From NCBI GenBank assembly GCA_014378195.1, contig JACMOC010000048.1, positions 1-64,000 on the forward strand: a DNA stretch of 64,000 bases, in the 5' to 3' direction. Position 1 is the stretch's first letter. The number at the start of each line of letters is the position of its first letter. The stretch is from Oligoflexus sp. GTDB taxonomy: Bacteria > Bdellovibrionota_B > Oligoflexia > Oligoflexales > Oligoflexaceae. The notes under the pieces are model-generated. The model worked only from the letters and a program-made list of their open reading frames with translations, was not told the origin of the DNA and did no database searches. A program made the translations under genes and the position numbers. Below are positions 55,595 through 64,000 of the stretch, piece by piece.

Positions 55595-56382
55595 GCCGAC
55601 TCAAAAAGACGATTGAAACACGCTTAAAAGCCTCTCAAAAGTGTTTTGTTGCTTATCTCACAGCCGGCGACCCTGGCCTCGAGACGACGCCCATACTGGT
55701 CCATGCGTTAGTGCGTGGAGGCGCGGATATAATCGAACTTGGTATTCCTTTTTCCGATCCCCTCGCCGACGGCCCTGTGAACCAACGCGCAGCGGAACGA
55801 GCCCTTCTAAAGGGCGTTAGCCTCTCGCAGATTTTAGATAACGTTCCCAAAATTCGCGATCTGTGTCCACAGACTCCCCTCGTAATCTTCAGCTACATGA
55901 ATCCTATCTTTGCGATGGGATTTGAAGCCTTCGCAAAAAAAGCGCAAGCTGTAGGGATTGATGGCGTTCTTGTTGTTGATTTGCCGCCGGAAGAAAGCCT
56001 GGAGTATCGCGCTATTCTCAATGCCCATGGCCTTGATACCATTTTTCTTGCGTCACCTACGAGCGATGAAAACCGGCTTCGACTCGTCGATGAATGTTCG
56101 TCAGGCTTTGTTTATTATGTATCACGAACCGGCGTTACGGGCGCCCAAGCCCAAATCTCGACGAGTTTGCAGAACGAACTCGCGTTTGTACAAAAAACGA
56201 TAAAAAATCCAGTCATGGTGGGTTTTGGTGTGTCGAATGCTCAGCAGGCGAAGGAGATCTCAGGAAGAGCGCAGGGCGTGATTATAGGCAGTGCTATCGT
56301 TTCGATCATTGAGAATTCGAAACAGGCGGCAAAAGAACTTGAGGATTTTGCGCGTTCTATACGGAATGGTCTTGATCAATAA
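55591..56382 (+). CDS. trpA: Tryptophan synthase alpha subunit
   Basis: A 263-residue TIM barrel coupled to trpB by ATGA. Catalytic E49 and D60 sit in [15 protein letters not shown] exactly as in the enteric enzyme. It cleaves indoleglycerol phosphate and passes indole to TrpB. It ends the operon. Confidence 0.94.
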   Translation: MSRLKKTIETRLKASQKCFVAYLTAGDPGLETTPILVHALVRGGADIIELGIPFSDPLADGPVNQRAAERALLKGVSLSQILDNVPKIRDLCPQTPLVIFSYMNPIFAMGFEAFAKKAQAVGIDGVLVVDLPPEESLEYRAILNAHGLDTIFLASPTSDENRLRLVDECSSGFVYYVSRTGVTGAQAQISTSLQNELAFVQKTIKNPVMVGFGVSNAQQAKEISGRAQGVIIGSAIVSIIENSKQAAKELEDFARSIRNGLDQ

Positions 56383-56415
56383 AAAAGGAGGCAGCTCCGT
56401 ATGGAGCCGCCCCCC
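56381..56415 (-). terminator. Rho-independent terminator of htrA
   Basis: The stem GGAGGCAGCTCC / GGAGCCGCC (one mismatch, GTAT loop) is followed on the minus strand by six Ts. On the plus strand no T-run follows, so the trp operon may rely on this weakly or end otherwise. Confidence 0.8.
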
Positions 56416-56425
56416 CTGCAGATCA

Positions 56426-57940
56426 TTATTTCCTCAGTGAAGCGAAAAGGAAAGTCCCGCGTCTCTCAAGTTGAATCAGAATCTTCGAGGATTGTGAGTA
56501 AATACTCGAAAAGTCTTTGACCGACTTGAGGTCTACGTTGTTGGCTTTGAGAAGGACATCGCCCGGTCGAATCCCCGAAGCGCGGATCTTGGAATTCGGA
56601 TCAACATCGGTGACAAGTAAACCACGATTGCTTTCGATGCCGTATTGTTGAATGAAATCGGCATGTTTTTGTTTGTTTAAAGGCTCGATTTTGAGGCCGG
56701 CATCGTTAAAGGCCCCCTTGGGAGCGCCGCCGCGGGACTCATCATCGCCTTCGTCCTGACCTTGAGGCACGCCGTGGCCTCGCACGCGATTTTGAGCCAT
56801 GGGAAAGGTGCCCAGATTAATATCGGTCTTTTTAAGAGTTCCCGCGCGATAATAACCCACTGTTACTTTCGTGCCGGGCTGCATCAATCCAACGGCGTTT
56901 GATAATTCTTGGCCTGAATGAATCGATTTGCCGTTTACTTCCACGATAACATCGCCCGATTCCATACCGGCTTTGGCCGCTGGCGTGTTTTTCTCGATCT
57001 TGCCAACCAAGGCCCCTTTGGTTCCTTTGGGAAGATTCATAGCGTTGCCGAGTTCTTCGTCAAGCTCTTGACCAAGCGCGACTCCTAGATAACCACCCGC
57101 GACTTTGCCTTTATTTATGAGCTGAAGCGCGACGGTTTTGACAAGGTCCGACGGCACTGCGAATCCGATACCCGCGGACGATCCGGAACGGCTGAAAATA
57201 GCCGTATTCATGCCGATGACATAACCGTTCATATCGAGAAGAGGACCACCGCTATTGCCGGGGTTAATGGCAGCGTCGGTTTGGATGAAGTTGCCAACAG
57301 CTGTGATGTTGAGGTTCCCGCGTGCAACAGCCGAAACGGCTCCAAAGGATTGACTGAATTCGAGACCAAACGGAGCGCCAAGAGCGATAACAAACTCACC
57401 GACACGCACCTTCTCGGAGCTGCCGAGCGGCAGTTGCATCAAGCCTTTTCGGTTGAATTTAGGGTCTTTGATCTGCACGACAGCAACGTCTGTTCGGGGA
57501 TCTGTGCCCAGAACTTTGGCCTCATAGGTTTCGCCATTCGAAAGCTTGAGGTCGATTTCATCGGCCCCTTCCACGACGTGGTTGTTGGTGACAATATACC
57601 CTTTGTCGAGATCGACGATGAAGCCTGAGCCGACACCGGCCTCCTGCTTTTTGCCGGGATCGCTTGGATCAGGTTGGCGGTAGCGAGGACCGAAAAAGAA
57701 ATCAAAGGGGTCAACCTCATAGTACGGGCGGCCTTTGATGATTTTTGAGATAGAAATCAGTGCTATACCCTTACTGGCATCCTGCGACAATTCGGCAACA
57801 CCTGCGGAAATCTTTTGCAGCAACTGCACGTTTTCCGAAGGTTTGTGATTGATATCGGTGGCTGGCAGATCGTAGGCATGAACCGTCGAAGATAGGAGTG
57901 CCGCCGATACAAGAAAAATGCTGGATATCCTCGGTATCAT
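56426..57940 (-). CDS. HtrA/DegP-type periplasmic serine protease
   Basis: A 504-residue protein with a signal peptide ending at VHA. The trypsin-like domain has H121 (TNNHVV), D151 (DPRTDVAVV) and S230 (NPGNSGGPL). PDZ1 (about 275-370) includes GGYLGVALG and AAKAGMESGDVIVEVNG. A Gly/Asp-rich linker precedes PDZ2 (about 405-500), with IRASGIRPGDVLLKANN. The segment RPYYEVDPFDFFFG resembles the LA loop of DegP. The role is envelope quality control and folding stress. It stands alone and is divergent from ribD. Confidence 0.92.
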   Translation of the reverse strand: MIPRISSIFLVSAALLSSTVHAYDLPATDINHKPSENVQLLQKISAGVAELSQDASKGIALISISKIIKGRPYYEVDPFDFFFGPRYRQPDPSDPGKKQEAGVGSGFIVDLDKGYIVTNNHVVEGADEIDLKLSNGETYEAKVLGTDPRTDVAVVQIKDPKFNRKGLMQLPLGSSEKVRVGEFVIALGAPFGLEFSQSFGAVSAVARGNLNITAVGNFIQTDAAINPGNSGGPLLDMNGYVIGMNTAIFSRSGSSAGIGFAVPSDLVKTVALQLINKGKVAGGYLGVALGQELDEELGNAMNLPKGTKGALVGKIEKNTPAAKAGMESGDVIVEVNGKSIHSGQELSNAVGLMQPGTKVTVGYYRAGTLKKTDINLGTFPMAQNRVRGHGVPQGQDEGDDESRGGAPKGAFNDAGLKIEPLNKQKHADFIQQYGIESNRGLLVTDVDPNSKIRASGIRPGDVLLKANNVDLKSVKDFSSIYSQSSKILIQLERRGTFLFASLRK

Positions 57941-58074
57941 AAAGTGTTATGTCCTCTTAACTAAAATTTAGAACCGATCGAACAGTGTTATTCTGCAAGT
58001 TTGATGATGAAATGAGAATAAGATATCGTGTAGAAACTACTTCTTTCCGAAAAAATATTGCGAGAGGTCCTCCC

Positions 58075-59346
58075 GTGTCCGATATCCGACTTGCGATCCT
58101 CGAAAGTGGCTTCGGTCTGGGTGGCTGGATTCCCCGAGCTCTGGATGCTTCTGTACAAGCGCCGCGCTTCCCCGGTCTCAAGGGCGATAAACTCTGGATG
58201 GCTGAAGCGCTTGTTGCCGCGATGGAGGGGATCGGTCGCTCCAGCCCAAATCCTGCGGTTGGAGCCCTGTTGGTGCAGGGTGGGCTTGTCATCGGTCAAG
58301 GCGCGACCGAGACTTATGGGGCCTTGCATGCGGAGCGAGTTGCAATCAACAGTGCGGACGTGAACGCCCTTCAAGGGTCCACGTGTTATGTGACGCTGGA
58401 GCCTTGCGGTGGCCTAAACGGCAAACAGCCGCCCTGCGCGGACGCTTTGATCAATGCCGGTATAACGCGCGTCGTCGTTGCGACGAATGATCCTCATATC
58501 AAAGCGGGTGGCCTAGGACTTACTCAACTCAAAAATGCTGGGATCGAAGTTGAATCAGGGTGTTTGGCAGCCGAGGCGAAAGCCTGGCATTTCCCGTTTT
58601 TGGCCTATCAGGACAAACAGTCTCCGATCATCATCGGCAAGTGGGCGCAGACTCTAGACGGTCACCTTGCTGACGATGATAATCATTCGCAGTGGATTTC
58701 GGGATCGCGGTCTCGGCGCTATACTCATTGGCTTCGTCAGAAATACGATGCGATTATGGTCGGGGTTGCAACGGTGTTGCACGACAAACCAAGGCTCACG
58801 GCACGCGAATCAGCTTTGCCACACGCCCGGGACCCTCACAAAATTATTTTTGATCCCTCAGCTCGTTTGAGTTCCGCCTCGGCCGAAACCTTGACTGCAC
58901 TCTTCGATAAAACGGAGAGCCTTGGGCCTATCGTTTATTGGTGTACTGATCCCCGAACTCTGACGCTTCCTCCTGTTCTTTTACCGTATAAGGACCGTAT
59001 CGAACATTTACCGATTGTCGATACTCACAATCTCGCGGGGCTTCTTGCTCATTTAGCGGCCGCCCATAGAAAGCGTTTTGGTCGCGACCTTCAATCCATC
59101 TTTGTCGAAGGGGGAGCGCAGCTTCTGACGCTTCTCATGCGGGCCGACCTCCTCGACGCCTGTCATATATTTGTTCGTGCCGGTATTCTTGGGGGATCAC
59201 GCAATCGCATTGGCCGCCTCGAACGCGGTGAGAATCTATCACTCCCGCTGATGCAACGTACGGATTATAAACTCTTAACGACTCTCGCTATCGATGACGA
59301 CGTTTTAATCGAATGCGTTCATCGGCGTTATCAGTTCTGGTCTTGA
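58075..59346 (+). CDS. ribD: Bifunctional riboflavin deaminase/reductase RibD
   Basis: A 423-residue protein. GTG 58075 has GAGAGG eight bases upstream; an upstream in-frame ATG lies at 58012. A 38-residue N-terminal extension precedes the CMP/dCMP-type deaminase with zinc ligands H85 and E87 (LHAERVA), C111 and C121 (LEPC… PPCADAL). The reductase domain (about 185-420) has GKWAQTLDGHLAD and GVATVLHDKP. It carries out steps two and three of riboflavin synthesis. No other rib gene is nearby. The extension is unusual for the family. Confidence 0.88.
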   Translation: MSDIRLAILESGFGLGGWIPRALDASVQAPRFPGLKGDKLWMAEALVAAMEGIGRSSPNPAVGALLVQGGLVIGQGATETYGALHAERVAINSADVNALQGSTCYVTLEPCGGLNGKQPPCADALINAGITRVVVATNDPHIKAGGLGLTQLKNAGIEVESGCLAAEAKAWHFPFLAYQDKQSPIIIGKWAQTLDGHLADDDNHSQWISGSRSRRYTHWLRQKYDAIMVGVATVLHDKPRLTARESALPHARDPHKIIFDPSARLSSASAETLTALFDKTESLGPIVYWCTDPRTLTLPPVLLPYKDRIEHLPIVDTHNLAGLLAHLAAAHRKRFGRDLQSIFVEGGAQLLTLLMRADLLDACHIFVRAGILGGSRNRIGRLERGENLSLPLMQRTDYKLLTTLAIDDDVLIECVHRRYQFWS

Positions 59347-59409
59347 TCAAGATTTCGTCCTCCGCAACATGAATCAGGCTTGAACAAAGCGTGGACAGAT
59401 TCTAAGAGT

Positions 59410-59425
59410 CCTCCCTTGAAGGAGG
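59410..59425 (+). promoter_or_regulatory. Hairpin that can cover a very strong Shine-Dalgarno sequence
   Basis: CCTCC (59410-59414) can pair with GGAGG (59421-59425) across a six-base loop. The second arm is part of AAGGAGGTGAT, an almost complete complement to the 16S rRNA tail, eight bases before the ATG. Confidence 0.55.
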
Positions 59426-59432
59426 TGATTTC

Positions 59433-60248
59433 ATGCCGCTCAATATCTATCAATCTCAGGATTATAAAAGTTTCCTTGCAGAGACTTTGGGGGAGCGTTG
59501 CAGTCGTAATGCACGCTATTCCTTAAGGGCTTTTGGTCGGGATATCGAAACCGCCCCGAGTTTTCTATCGTTACTTTTCCGGGGCAAGGCCGAACTTTCC
59601 CTGGAAAAGGCCCGCGTGGTCGCTGATAAACTTCTGCTTAAGGATCACGAGCGGGATTATTTTGTAGCATTGGTCCATAAGGAACGGTCCGGTGATGCCG
59701 AGTATGTTGCCTGCCTTAGGGAAAAGCATGCGTTTACATCTCTCGATATCCAGACCCCTATAGAGGCAGAATTCTTTCTCAATGACTTTGCGCTTTACCT
59801 CAAATTGAGTCTTTTAGGAAAGGTGCAAAAAAGCGATGCAAAAAAACTATTTGGGATCTCGGAGGCAGATCTTCAAGACGCCTGTACGAGACTTCAAACC
59901 CTCGGTTGGATTGAAGGGTCTCTTGAAGGCGGCTGGTCAACTTTTAAAGGCAATATGCGAACGGAAACAGATAATAAGTCCGAGGCGGTACGTGTTTTCC
60001 ACCAAAAGCTTTTAGATCTCGCAACGCAGCAGCTACACGAAGGCAATGCGAGCCAGAGGCACTTCTATTCGAGTTTTTTCAGCCTGAAACAAAAGGATTA
60101 TGAAAAATTCTGCGCCACACTTCAGGAGTTTTGCCGTGTTCGTACAGATGCCTATGACTCGCGCGAGCAGCACGACACGATTTATACCCTTAGTTTCCAG
60201 GTCCTACCGATAGGCGGACTCAAGAGAACTACTGCACGATCTCGATAG
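59433..60248 (+). CDS. TIGR02147 family regulator
   Basis: A 271-residue soluble protein. The start NIYQSQDYKSFLAETLGER and the RYSLRAFGRDIETAPSFLS-type segment match the opening of TIGR02147 proteins, with a helix-turn-helix-like part near residues 30-70 (…PSFLSLLFRGKAELSLEKA…). The C-terminal part (about 135-255) is the DUF4423-like domain. The family is expanded in Bdellovibrionota and Fibrobacter; function is largely unknown, presumed regulatory. Its last 20 bases overlap the end of the opposite gene. Confidence 0.78.
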   Translation: MPLNIYQSQDYKSFLAETLGERCSRNARYSLRAFGRDIETAPSFLSLLFRGKAELSLEKARVVADKLLLKDHERDYFVALVHKERSGDAEYVACLREKHAFTSLDIQTPIEAEFFLNDFALYLKLSLLGKVQKSDAKKLFGISEADLQDACTRLQTLGWIEGSLEGGWSTFKGNMRTETDNKSEAVRVFHQKLLDLATQQLHEGNASQRHFYSSFFSLKQKDYEKFCATLQEFCRVRTDAYDSREQHDTIYTLSFQVLPIGGLKRTTARSR

Positions 60249-61218
60249 AACTACCACCGATATCAATCCCATCCCCGATCTGGACGCGGCAACGAAGCCG
60301 TTCATCGACCTCACCTAAAGGAAGGTTTTTCTTGCAGAAATACGAGTGAAAGGCCTGTTGTGTGACATTGCCCTGAATAGGAGTTTTTAGCTGGACCGAT
60401 TCGATGACCCGTCGTCCGAGGCTCCACTCTTGTTTGATATTCGCGCGGAGTCCCGGAGGCGCTACGACGGGTGCCACACAGCATAAAGTATGGCCCTCTT
60501 TGAGTGCGTCCTTCACTGATTGTTTGGAGATGCTTTTAGCCAGATGTTGATCTGCAGTTTCTTTGTTAACGATATCAAATGCGAAATGTGAATCTTTGGT
60601 CCAGACAGACAAAAGAGGGAAGCGCAGAGGGGCATCCAAAAATAGAAGCGGTATGAGCGATAAGAACCATAACGCCAGGAGCGATAGGATATAGGATTTT
60701 TCTTTGCGGGTCGGAATAAAAGCGAGGCTGCTGATGCCAGCCATTGCAGGGTAAAACCAGTCTAAGTATGAGGGTAAAATAAAAGGAAACAGAAAACTCG
60801 AAGCTGAGAGCAGCGACCAGGCTAAAAGTAGATGGCGATAGAGGGTGTACTGAACAAGTTTTTCGTAGAGAGGATCCCATAGGCTCGTGCCGAGCCATAA
60901 GATGTTGACGCCGAAATAAATCCAGTCCTGCCTGACAACATAAAAAGGCAAACAAAAGATCAGAATGTACTGCGTGAGAGACTGTGTGGCCGAAAGATTT
61001 GCCATCTTTGCCCAGGAGCTGTAACGGGCCCACTTGGAATCCTGAGAAAGGCTTTCAAAGAGCCGCCCCACCATGGCAAAAACCATAAATGCCGGCCCGA
61101 CCAGGAGCACAAAAACCCCGAGTTGAGTGACGTGCGAAAAATCTCTTTGCAACGTAAAGACTGACCAGAGTCCGTATACGAGGAAAAAGAATGGCAGGAA
61201 TTTGGCCAGCTTTTTCAC
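60229..61218 (-). CDS. Polytopic membrane protein with C-terminal soluble domain (DUF5924/DUF2914-like)
   Basis: A 329-residue protein. The GTG at 61218 overlaps the aroC stop (GTGA). About seven transmembrane helices span residues 1-215. The C-terminal 110 residues are soluble, with [20 protein letters not shown] and GRRVIES, resembling DUF2914 modules; this assignment is tentative. Function is unknown. Coupling to aroC may only be transcriptional convenience. Confidence 0.6.
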   Translation of the reverse strand: MKKLAKFLPFFFLVYGLWSVFTLQRDFSHVTQLGVFVLLVGPAFMVFAMVGRLFESLSQDSKWARYSSWAKMANLSATQSLTQYILIFCLPFYVVRQDWIYFGVNILWLGTSLWDPLYEKLVQYTLYRHLLLAWSLLSASSFLFPFILPSYLDWFYPAMAGISSLAFIPTRKEKSYILSLLALWFLSLIPLLFLDAPLRFPLLSVWTKDSHFAFDIVNKETADQHLAKSISKQSVKDALKEGHTLCCVAPVVAPPGLRANIKQEWSLGRRVIESVQLKTPIQGNVTQQAFHSYFCKKNLPLGEVDERLRCRVQIGDGIDIGGSSIEIVQ

Positions 61219-62318
61219 AGACGCTCTACTCCTTTGGTATGTGCGATTGCCTTCTGCCTGAGAAAGTGATCAATCACACAGAGAATCGCCATGGCTTCGA
61301 CCATGGGGACGGCCCGAGGCAGGACGCAGGGATCATGACGACCAGCTGCTGGTTTGATTTTTTGCTCCTGTCCCGAGCGGTCAACGGAGTCCTGTTCTTT
61401 AAAAATTGTGGCGACAGGTTTGAAGCCAACCCGCACGCTGATAGTTTCGCCGTTGCTTATCCCCCCCTGAATGCCGCCGGAGCGATTGCTGGCGGTGCGA
61501 ATCTTGCCATCTCTGACCACAAATGCATCGTTATGCTGCGAGCCATACAAATAGGTGCCTTCAAAACCGGAGCCAATTTCGAAGCCTTTACTTGCGGGCA
61601 AACTCATCATCGCTTTGGCGAGGTCCGCCTCAAGTTTATCAAAAACGGGTTCGCCTAGACCGCCTGGACAATTATAAATAAAGCAGACGATGCTTCCTCC
61701 AACGCTGTCACCTTGTTTTTGAGCATCAAGGATGAGATTTTCCATGGACGCCTGTGCGGCTTTATCGGGGCAACGCAGGGGATGTTCATCAACCTGGGCA
61801 CGCGTGATTTTAGCGCTGATTGTTGCCTGCACATCCTTGACCCTATCCACACAAGCAACTACACGAAGGTCTGGTATCAAAGCTTGGAGGATCTGCTCCG
61901 CAACGGCCGCTCCGGCTACGCGGCCGATCGTTTCGCGCGCGCTTGCACGTCCACCACCACTGGGAGCTTTCACACCGTATTTAAGATCCGTAGTGTAGTC
62001 AGCGTGCGACGGACGGTAGACTTCCGTGAGATCGGAATAATGATCTTTTTTTACGTCTTCATTCCGGACGACGAGGGTAATAGGGGTGCCAAGAGTGATG
62101 CCGTTAACGAGGCCTGAGAGGCATTCCACTCGATCTTTTTCGTTGCGCGGGGAAGCCAGATGACTTTGCCCGGGACGACGACGATCCAGAAATGCCTGGA
62201 CTTTGGCGAGATCAATTTTGTGAGCAGGAGGACAGCCATCGATGATGACGCCGACTGCGCCACCATGTGATTCACCAAAAGTCGTAATCCGAAATAGATG
62301 GCCAAAGGTGTTGCTCAT
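61215..62318 (-). CDS. aroC: Chorismate synthase
   Basis: A 367-residue FMN-dependent enzyme. Signature elements are [44 protein letters not shown] and [14 protein letters not shown]. It makes chorismate from EPSP, the precursor shared by the trp and men genes of this window. The ATG follows GGGGGG by six bases. The upstream leader can fold over that site. Confidence 0.93.
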   Translation of the reverse strand: MSNTFGHLFRITTFGESHGGAVGVIIDGCPPAHKIDLAKVQAFLDRRRPGQSHLASPRNEKDRVECLSGLVNGITLGTPITLVVRNEDVKKDHYSDLTEVYRPSHADYTTDLKYGVKAPSGGGRASARETIGRVAGAAVAEQILQALIPDLRVVACVDRVKDVQATISAKITRAQVDEHPLRCPDKAAQASMENLILDAQKQGDSVGGSIVCFIYNCPGGLGEPVFDKLEADLAKAMMSLPASKGFEIGSGFEGTYLYGSQHNDAFVVRDGKIRTASNRSGGIQGGISNGETISVRVGFKPVATIFKEQDSVDRSGQEQKIKPAAGRHDPCVLPRAVPMVEAMAILCVIDHFLRQKAIAHTKGVERL

Positions 62319-62326
62319 GGAATTCC

Positions 62327-62366
62327 CCCCAATTGAATACCAATTCTACTTTTGTATGAATTGGGG
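62327..62366 (-). promoter_or_regulatory. Inverted repeat in the aroC leader including the ribosome site
   Basis: CCCCAATT and AATTGGGG are 24 bases apart, with a third copy of the core (AATTGG) between them on the minus strand. The arm nearest aroC is the Shine-Dalgarno G-run, so two alternative pairings are possible. Confidence 0.45.
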
Positions 62367-62400
62367 CGGAAAAGCTAGTGCAGAATAAGGGTCTTTTTTG

Positions 62401-64000
62401 TTAGTGCGTGCCCTGAGCGATCAATGCGTCGAAGCCAAAGAGAGCGTACATCTCCCATTTTTTACCGATGACCTGCCCGACACCGATGCCGGCGTTAAGT
62501 TTTACGCCCTTAACATCCGCAGTGAGGTCGAGGTTATAGCCGTGAGCTTTTATCCCTGTACCAAAACCATTGGGATCCGTTTGAAACCAGGCATTTCCGT
62601 AGTTGTAATAAGCGGTAAAATCGAGTCTCTGGAGATAAACGATATGCACAAGTTTGGCGAGGTCAGGCATGATAGGGAGCGTCCACGAAAAGTTGAATCG
62701 CGCCTGGGTATCGCCGTAAACCGCGGAGGTCAAAGCCCCAGGGCCGAAGATTGGCTGGTTGATGGAATTGAGGCCACCACCCGATCCAGGAACGTAGGTA
62801 TAGAGGGGACGATAGGCTTCCTTAAGAAGTTTCCTACGCGGGCCGCGATCGCGGCTATACGAAAGACCCCAGTTTTGCGTTGTAACACGACCAAAGAGGG
62901 AAAGTGGTATTGTCACCGCCGTACCAACTCCTGTTTGTTCATAGTCGTAGTTGGCGTTATCAAACTTTGTCGCAAGATCACTGTTGAGATAGTAGGATAA
63001 GGTGCCCCAATAGAAAGGGTGCTGCTTGCTGAGGTTGATCGTGGTTTCACGTATATACCCTTTCGCGATTTGGGCCCAAAGCGCGTCCTCACCGAGAAAA
63101 GGCAGTAGATACGATTGTTTGTAAGATATCCGCGCGCTGAGATTCAAGCTATAAATATAGCGGGAGGCCGAAATTTGTGCCCCTCTCTCATCAAAGTAAT
63201 AAACCTGCGTCCCGGTCCCTTCGAGCCGGCGGTACACACCGTTCCACGTCTGACGTCTAAACAGGTCCAAACCAAAGGTCGTTTCAAAACGATTGCTCGT
63301 CATATTCAATTCGATGTCGGGATAACGACTTGCAACGCCGTAGAGGGCTAAGAGTTGCACAGTCTCGTTCTGAAGGTGATCCATCAGTGGGATCGCTATC
63401 GAACCATATTGATAACCTTTGGAATCGAGACCGATCCAAGGAAATGCAAAAACGGGGCGCGCTCTGAATTCTGAGGGTTTGGACTGTATGCTAGGATCAA
63501 CGCCCGTGCCGAGCGGCGCTTGTTTGGCGATCTTTTGTGTATCGGATTCGATGGCCGAAACAGTTGAAGCTTTCCATGCATTACGTTGGGATAGGATGTC
63601 CTTCAGGGACGCCATGGGATAACGCATGGCGATCTGAAGGGGCGACGTCGGTTCGTCATGCGCGCGGCAGAGCGTCCGTTTCGTGAAACTCTGATTGCTG
63701 CGCACGAGGAGAACCCCCTCCTGTCGCCATAGGCTCATAACGATTTGATCTTTGCTCGAATTGAAAAGCCTGTCGACCATATTGCCGAGTAGCTGCTCGT
63801 CGACGCAGTGGCCGCTCGGATCAAAACGCCTCAGAAAATGTGCATTCGCGTCAGCATAGGCGATGACCATGCTCGACTTTGTAAACGCGAGGGATAAAGG
63901 CTTTCCGTGCAAGGGATCCGCAAACTTTTTAACGGTCAAAGTATCGGGATCAACAATCAGAATGCTGTGTTGATCGCCAAGCAGGGTTTCTTCTGATTTT
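62401..64000 (-). CDS. Outer-membrane protein with propeller-like part and beta-barrel, 5' end outside window
   Basis: The frame stays open to the right edge, so the start is missing; a TTG inside it at 63939 is not a credible start. The visible N-part (HSILIVDPDT… GKPLSLAF) looks like repeated propeller blades of a TolB/WD40-like kind. From about mid-protein, alternating strands with aromatic girdles (FGLDLFRR, YKQSYLLPF, WGLSYSRD, FTAYYNYGNAWF) indicate an outer-membrane barrel, ending in the short strand ALFGFDALIAQGTH. This resembles large surface proteins with an N-terminal propeller and C-terminal barrel in Bdellovibrio relatives. Function is unknown. Confidence 0.7.
   Translation of the reverse strand, partial: KSEETLLGDQHSILIVDPDTLTVKKFADPLHGKPLSLAFTKSSMVIAYADANAHFLRRFDPSGHCVDEQLLGNMVDRLFNSSKDQIVMSLWRQEGVLLVRSNQSFTKRTLCRAHDEPTSPLQIAMRYPMASLKDILSQRNAWKASTVSAIESDTQKIAKQAPLGTGVDPSIQSKPSEFRARPVFAFPWIGLDSKGYQYGSIAIPLMDHLQNETVQLLALYGVASRYPDIELNMTSNRFETTFGLDLFRRQTWNGVYRRLEGTGTQVYYFDERGAQISASRYIYSLNLSARISYKQSYLLPFLGEDALWAQIAKGYIRETTINLSKQHPFYWGTLSYYLNSDLATKFDNANYDYEQTGVGTAVTIPLSLFGRVTTQNWGLSYSRDRGPRRKLLKEAYRPLYTYVPGSGGGLNSINQPIFGPGALTSAVYGDTQARFNFSWTLPIMPDLAKLVHIVYLQRLDFTAYYNYGNAWFQTDPNGFGTGIKAHGYNLDLTADVKGVKLNAGIGVGQVIGKKWEMYALFGFDALIAQGTH

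Noticed and set aside
60229..61218. Programmed fusion of the membrane protein with aroC
   Set aside because: The GTGA overlap puts them in different frames; ordinary translational coupling explains it.

Overview
The window reads as chromosomal DNA of a Gram-negative, didermic bacterium. The gene content points to the Bdellovibrionota, class Oligoflexia (an Oligoflexus-like organism); this is an inference from gene families, not a database match. Clues are many lipobox-type secreted proteins, a TIGR02147-type regulator, a type IV pilus secretin cluster, menaquinone rather than ubiquinone biosynthesis, and large membrane sensors that share an FGIEKYL linker. Genes are packed, often with 4-base ATGA or GTGA overlaps. 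I see no rRNA, tRNA, CRISPR array, insertion sequence or prophage.

Region 1 (1-15 kb) is mostly secreted accessory functions. It holds a frame-broken remnant at the left edge, a copper radical oxidase with three trefoil-like modules, a small lipoprotein, a GDSL/SGNH lipoprotein with FG-GAP repeats followed by an SCO1-like protein, a four-gene minus-strand operon of exported proteins (two with a CxxCH haem motif, one Tat-type DUF1501-like), a GH30 glycosidase and a trypsin-like protease. Long non-coding stretches here contain structured-RNA candidates.

Region 2 (15-31 kb) holds a membrane-anchored receiver protein, a small unknown gene, cystathionine beta-synthase with an unlisted 37-codon ORF before it, then pilMNOPQ, a lipoprotein, a TPR protein and aroQ. 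These are followed by a ParA-like ATPase, pgeF and an Uup-type ABC-F gene.

Region 3 (31-48.6 kb) holds a lipin-like HAD lipoprotein, pfkA and a menI-like thioesterase. A four-gene minus-strand group follows: polyprenyl diphosphate synthase, a GbsR-type regulator, and two coupled membrane sensors, one with intact GHKL ATPase boxes and one with ruined boxes. Divergent from it runs the men cluster (menG/ubiE, menF, menD, menA, menC, menE) and a BaiN-type flavoprotein.

Region 4 (48.6-64 kb) starts with a decayed GH76 plus F5/8C lipoprotein pseudogene. Then come a complete trpEGDCFBA operon, an HtrA protease, ribD, a TIGR02147 regulator whose Shine-Dalgarno sequence sits in a hairpin, a membrane protein coupled to aroC, and a propeller-plus-barrel outer-membrane protein cut by the right edge.

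Metabolically, aroQ and aroC make chorismate, and the menF and trpE branches consume it. The polyprenyl synthase and MenA link the side chain to menaquinone.
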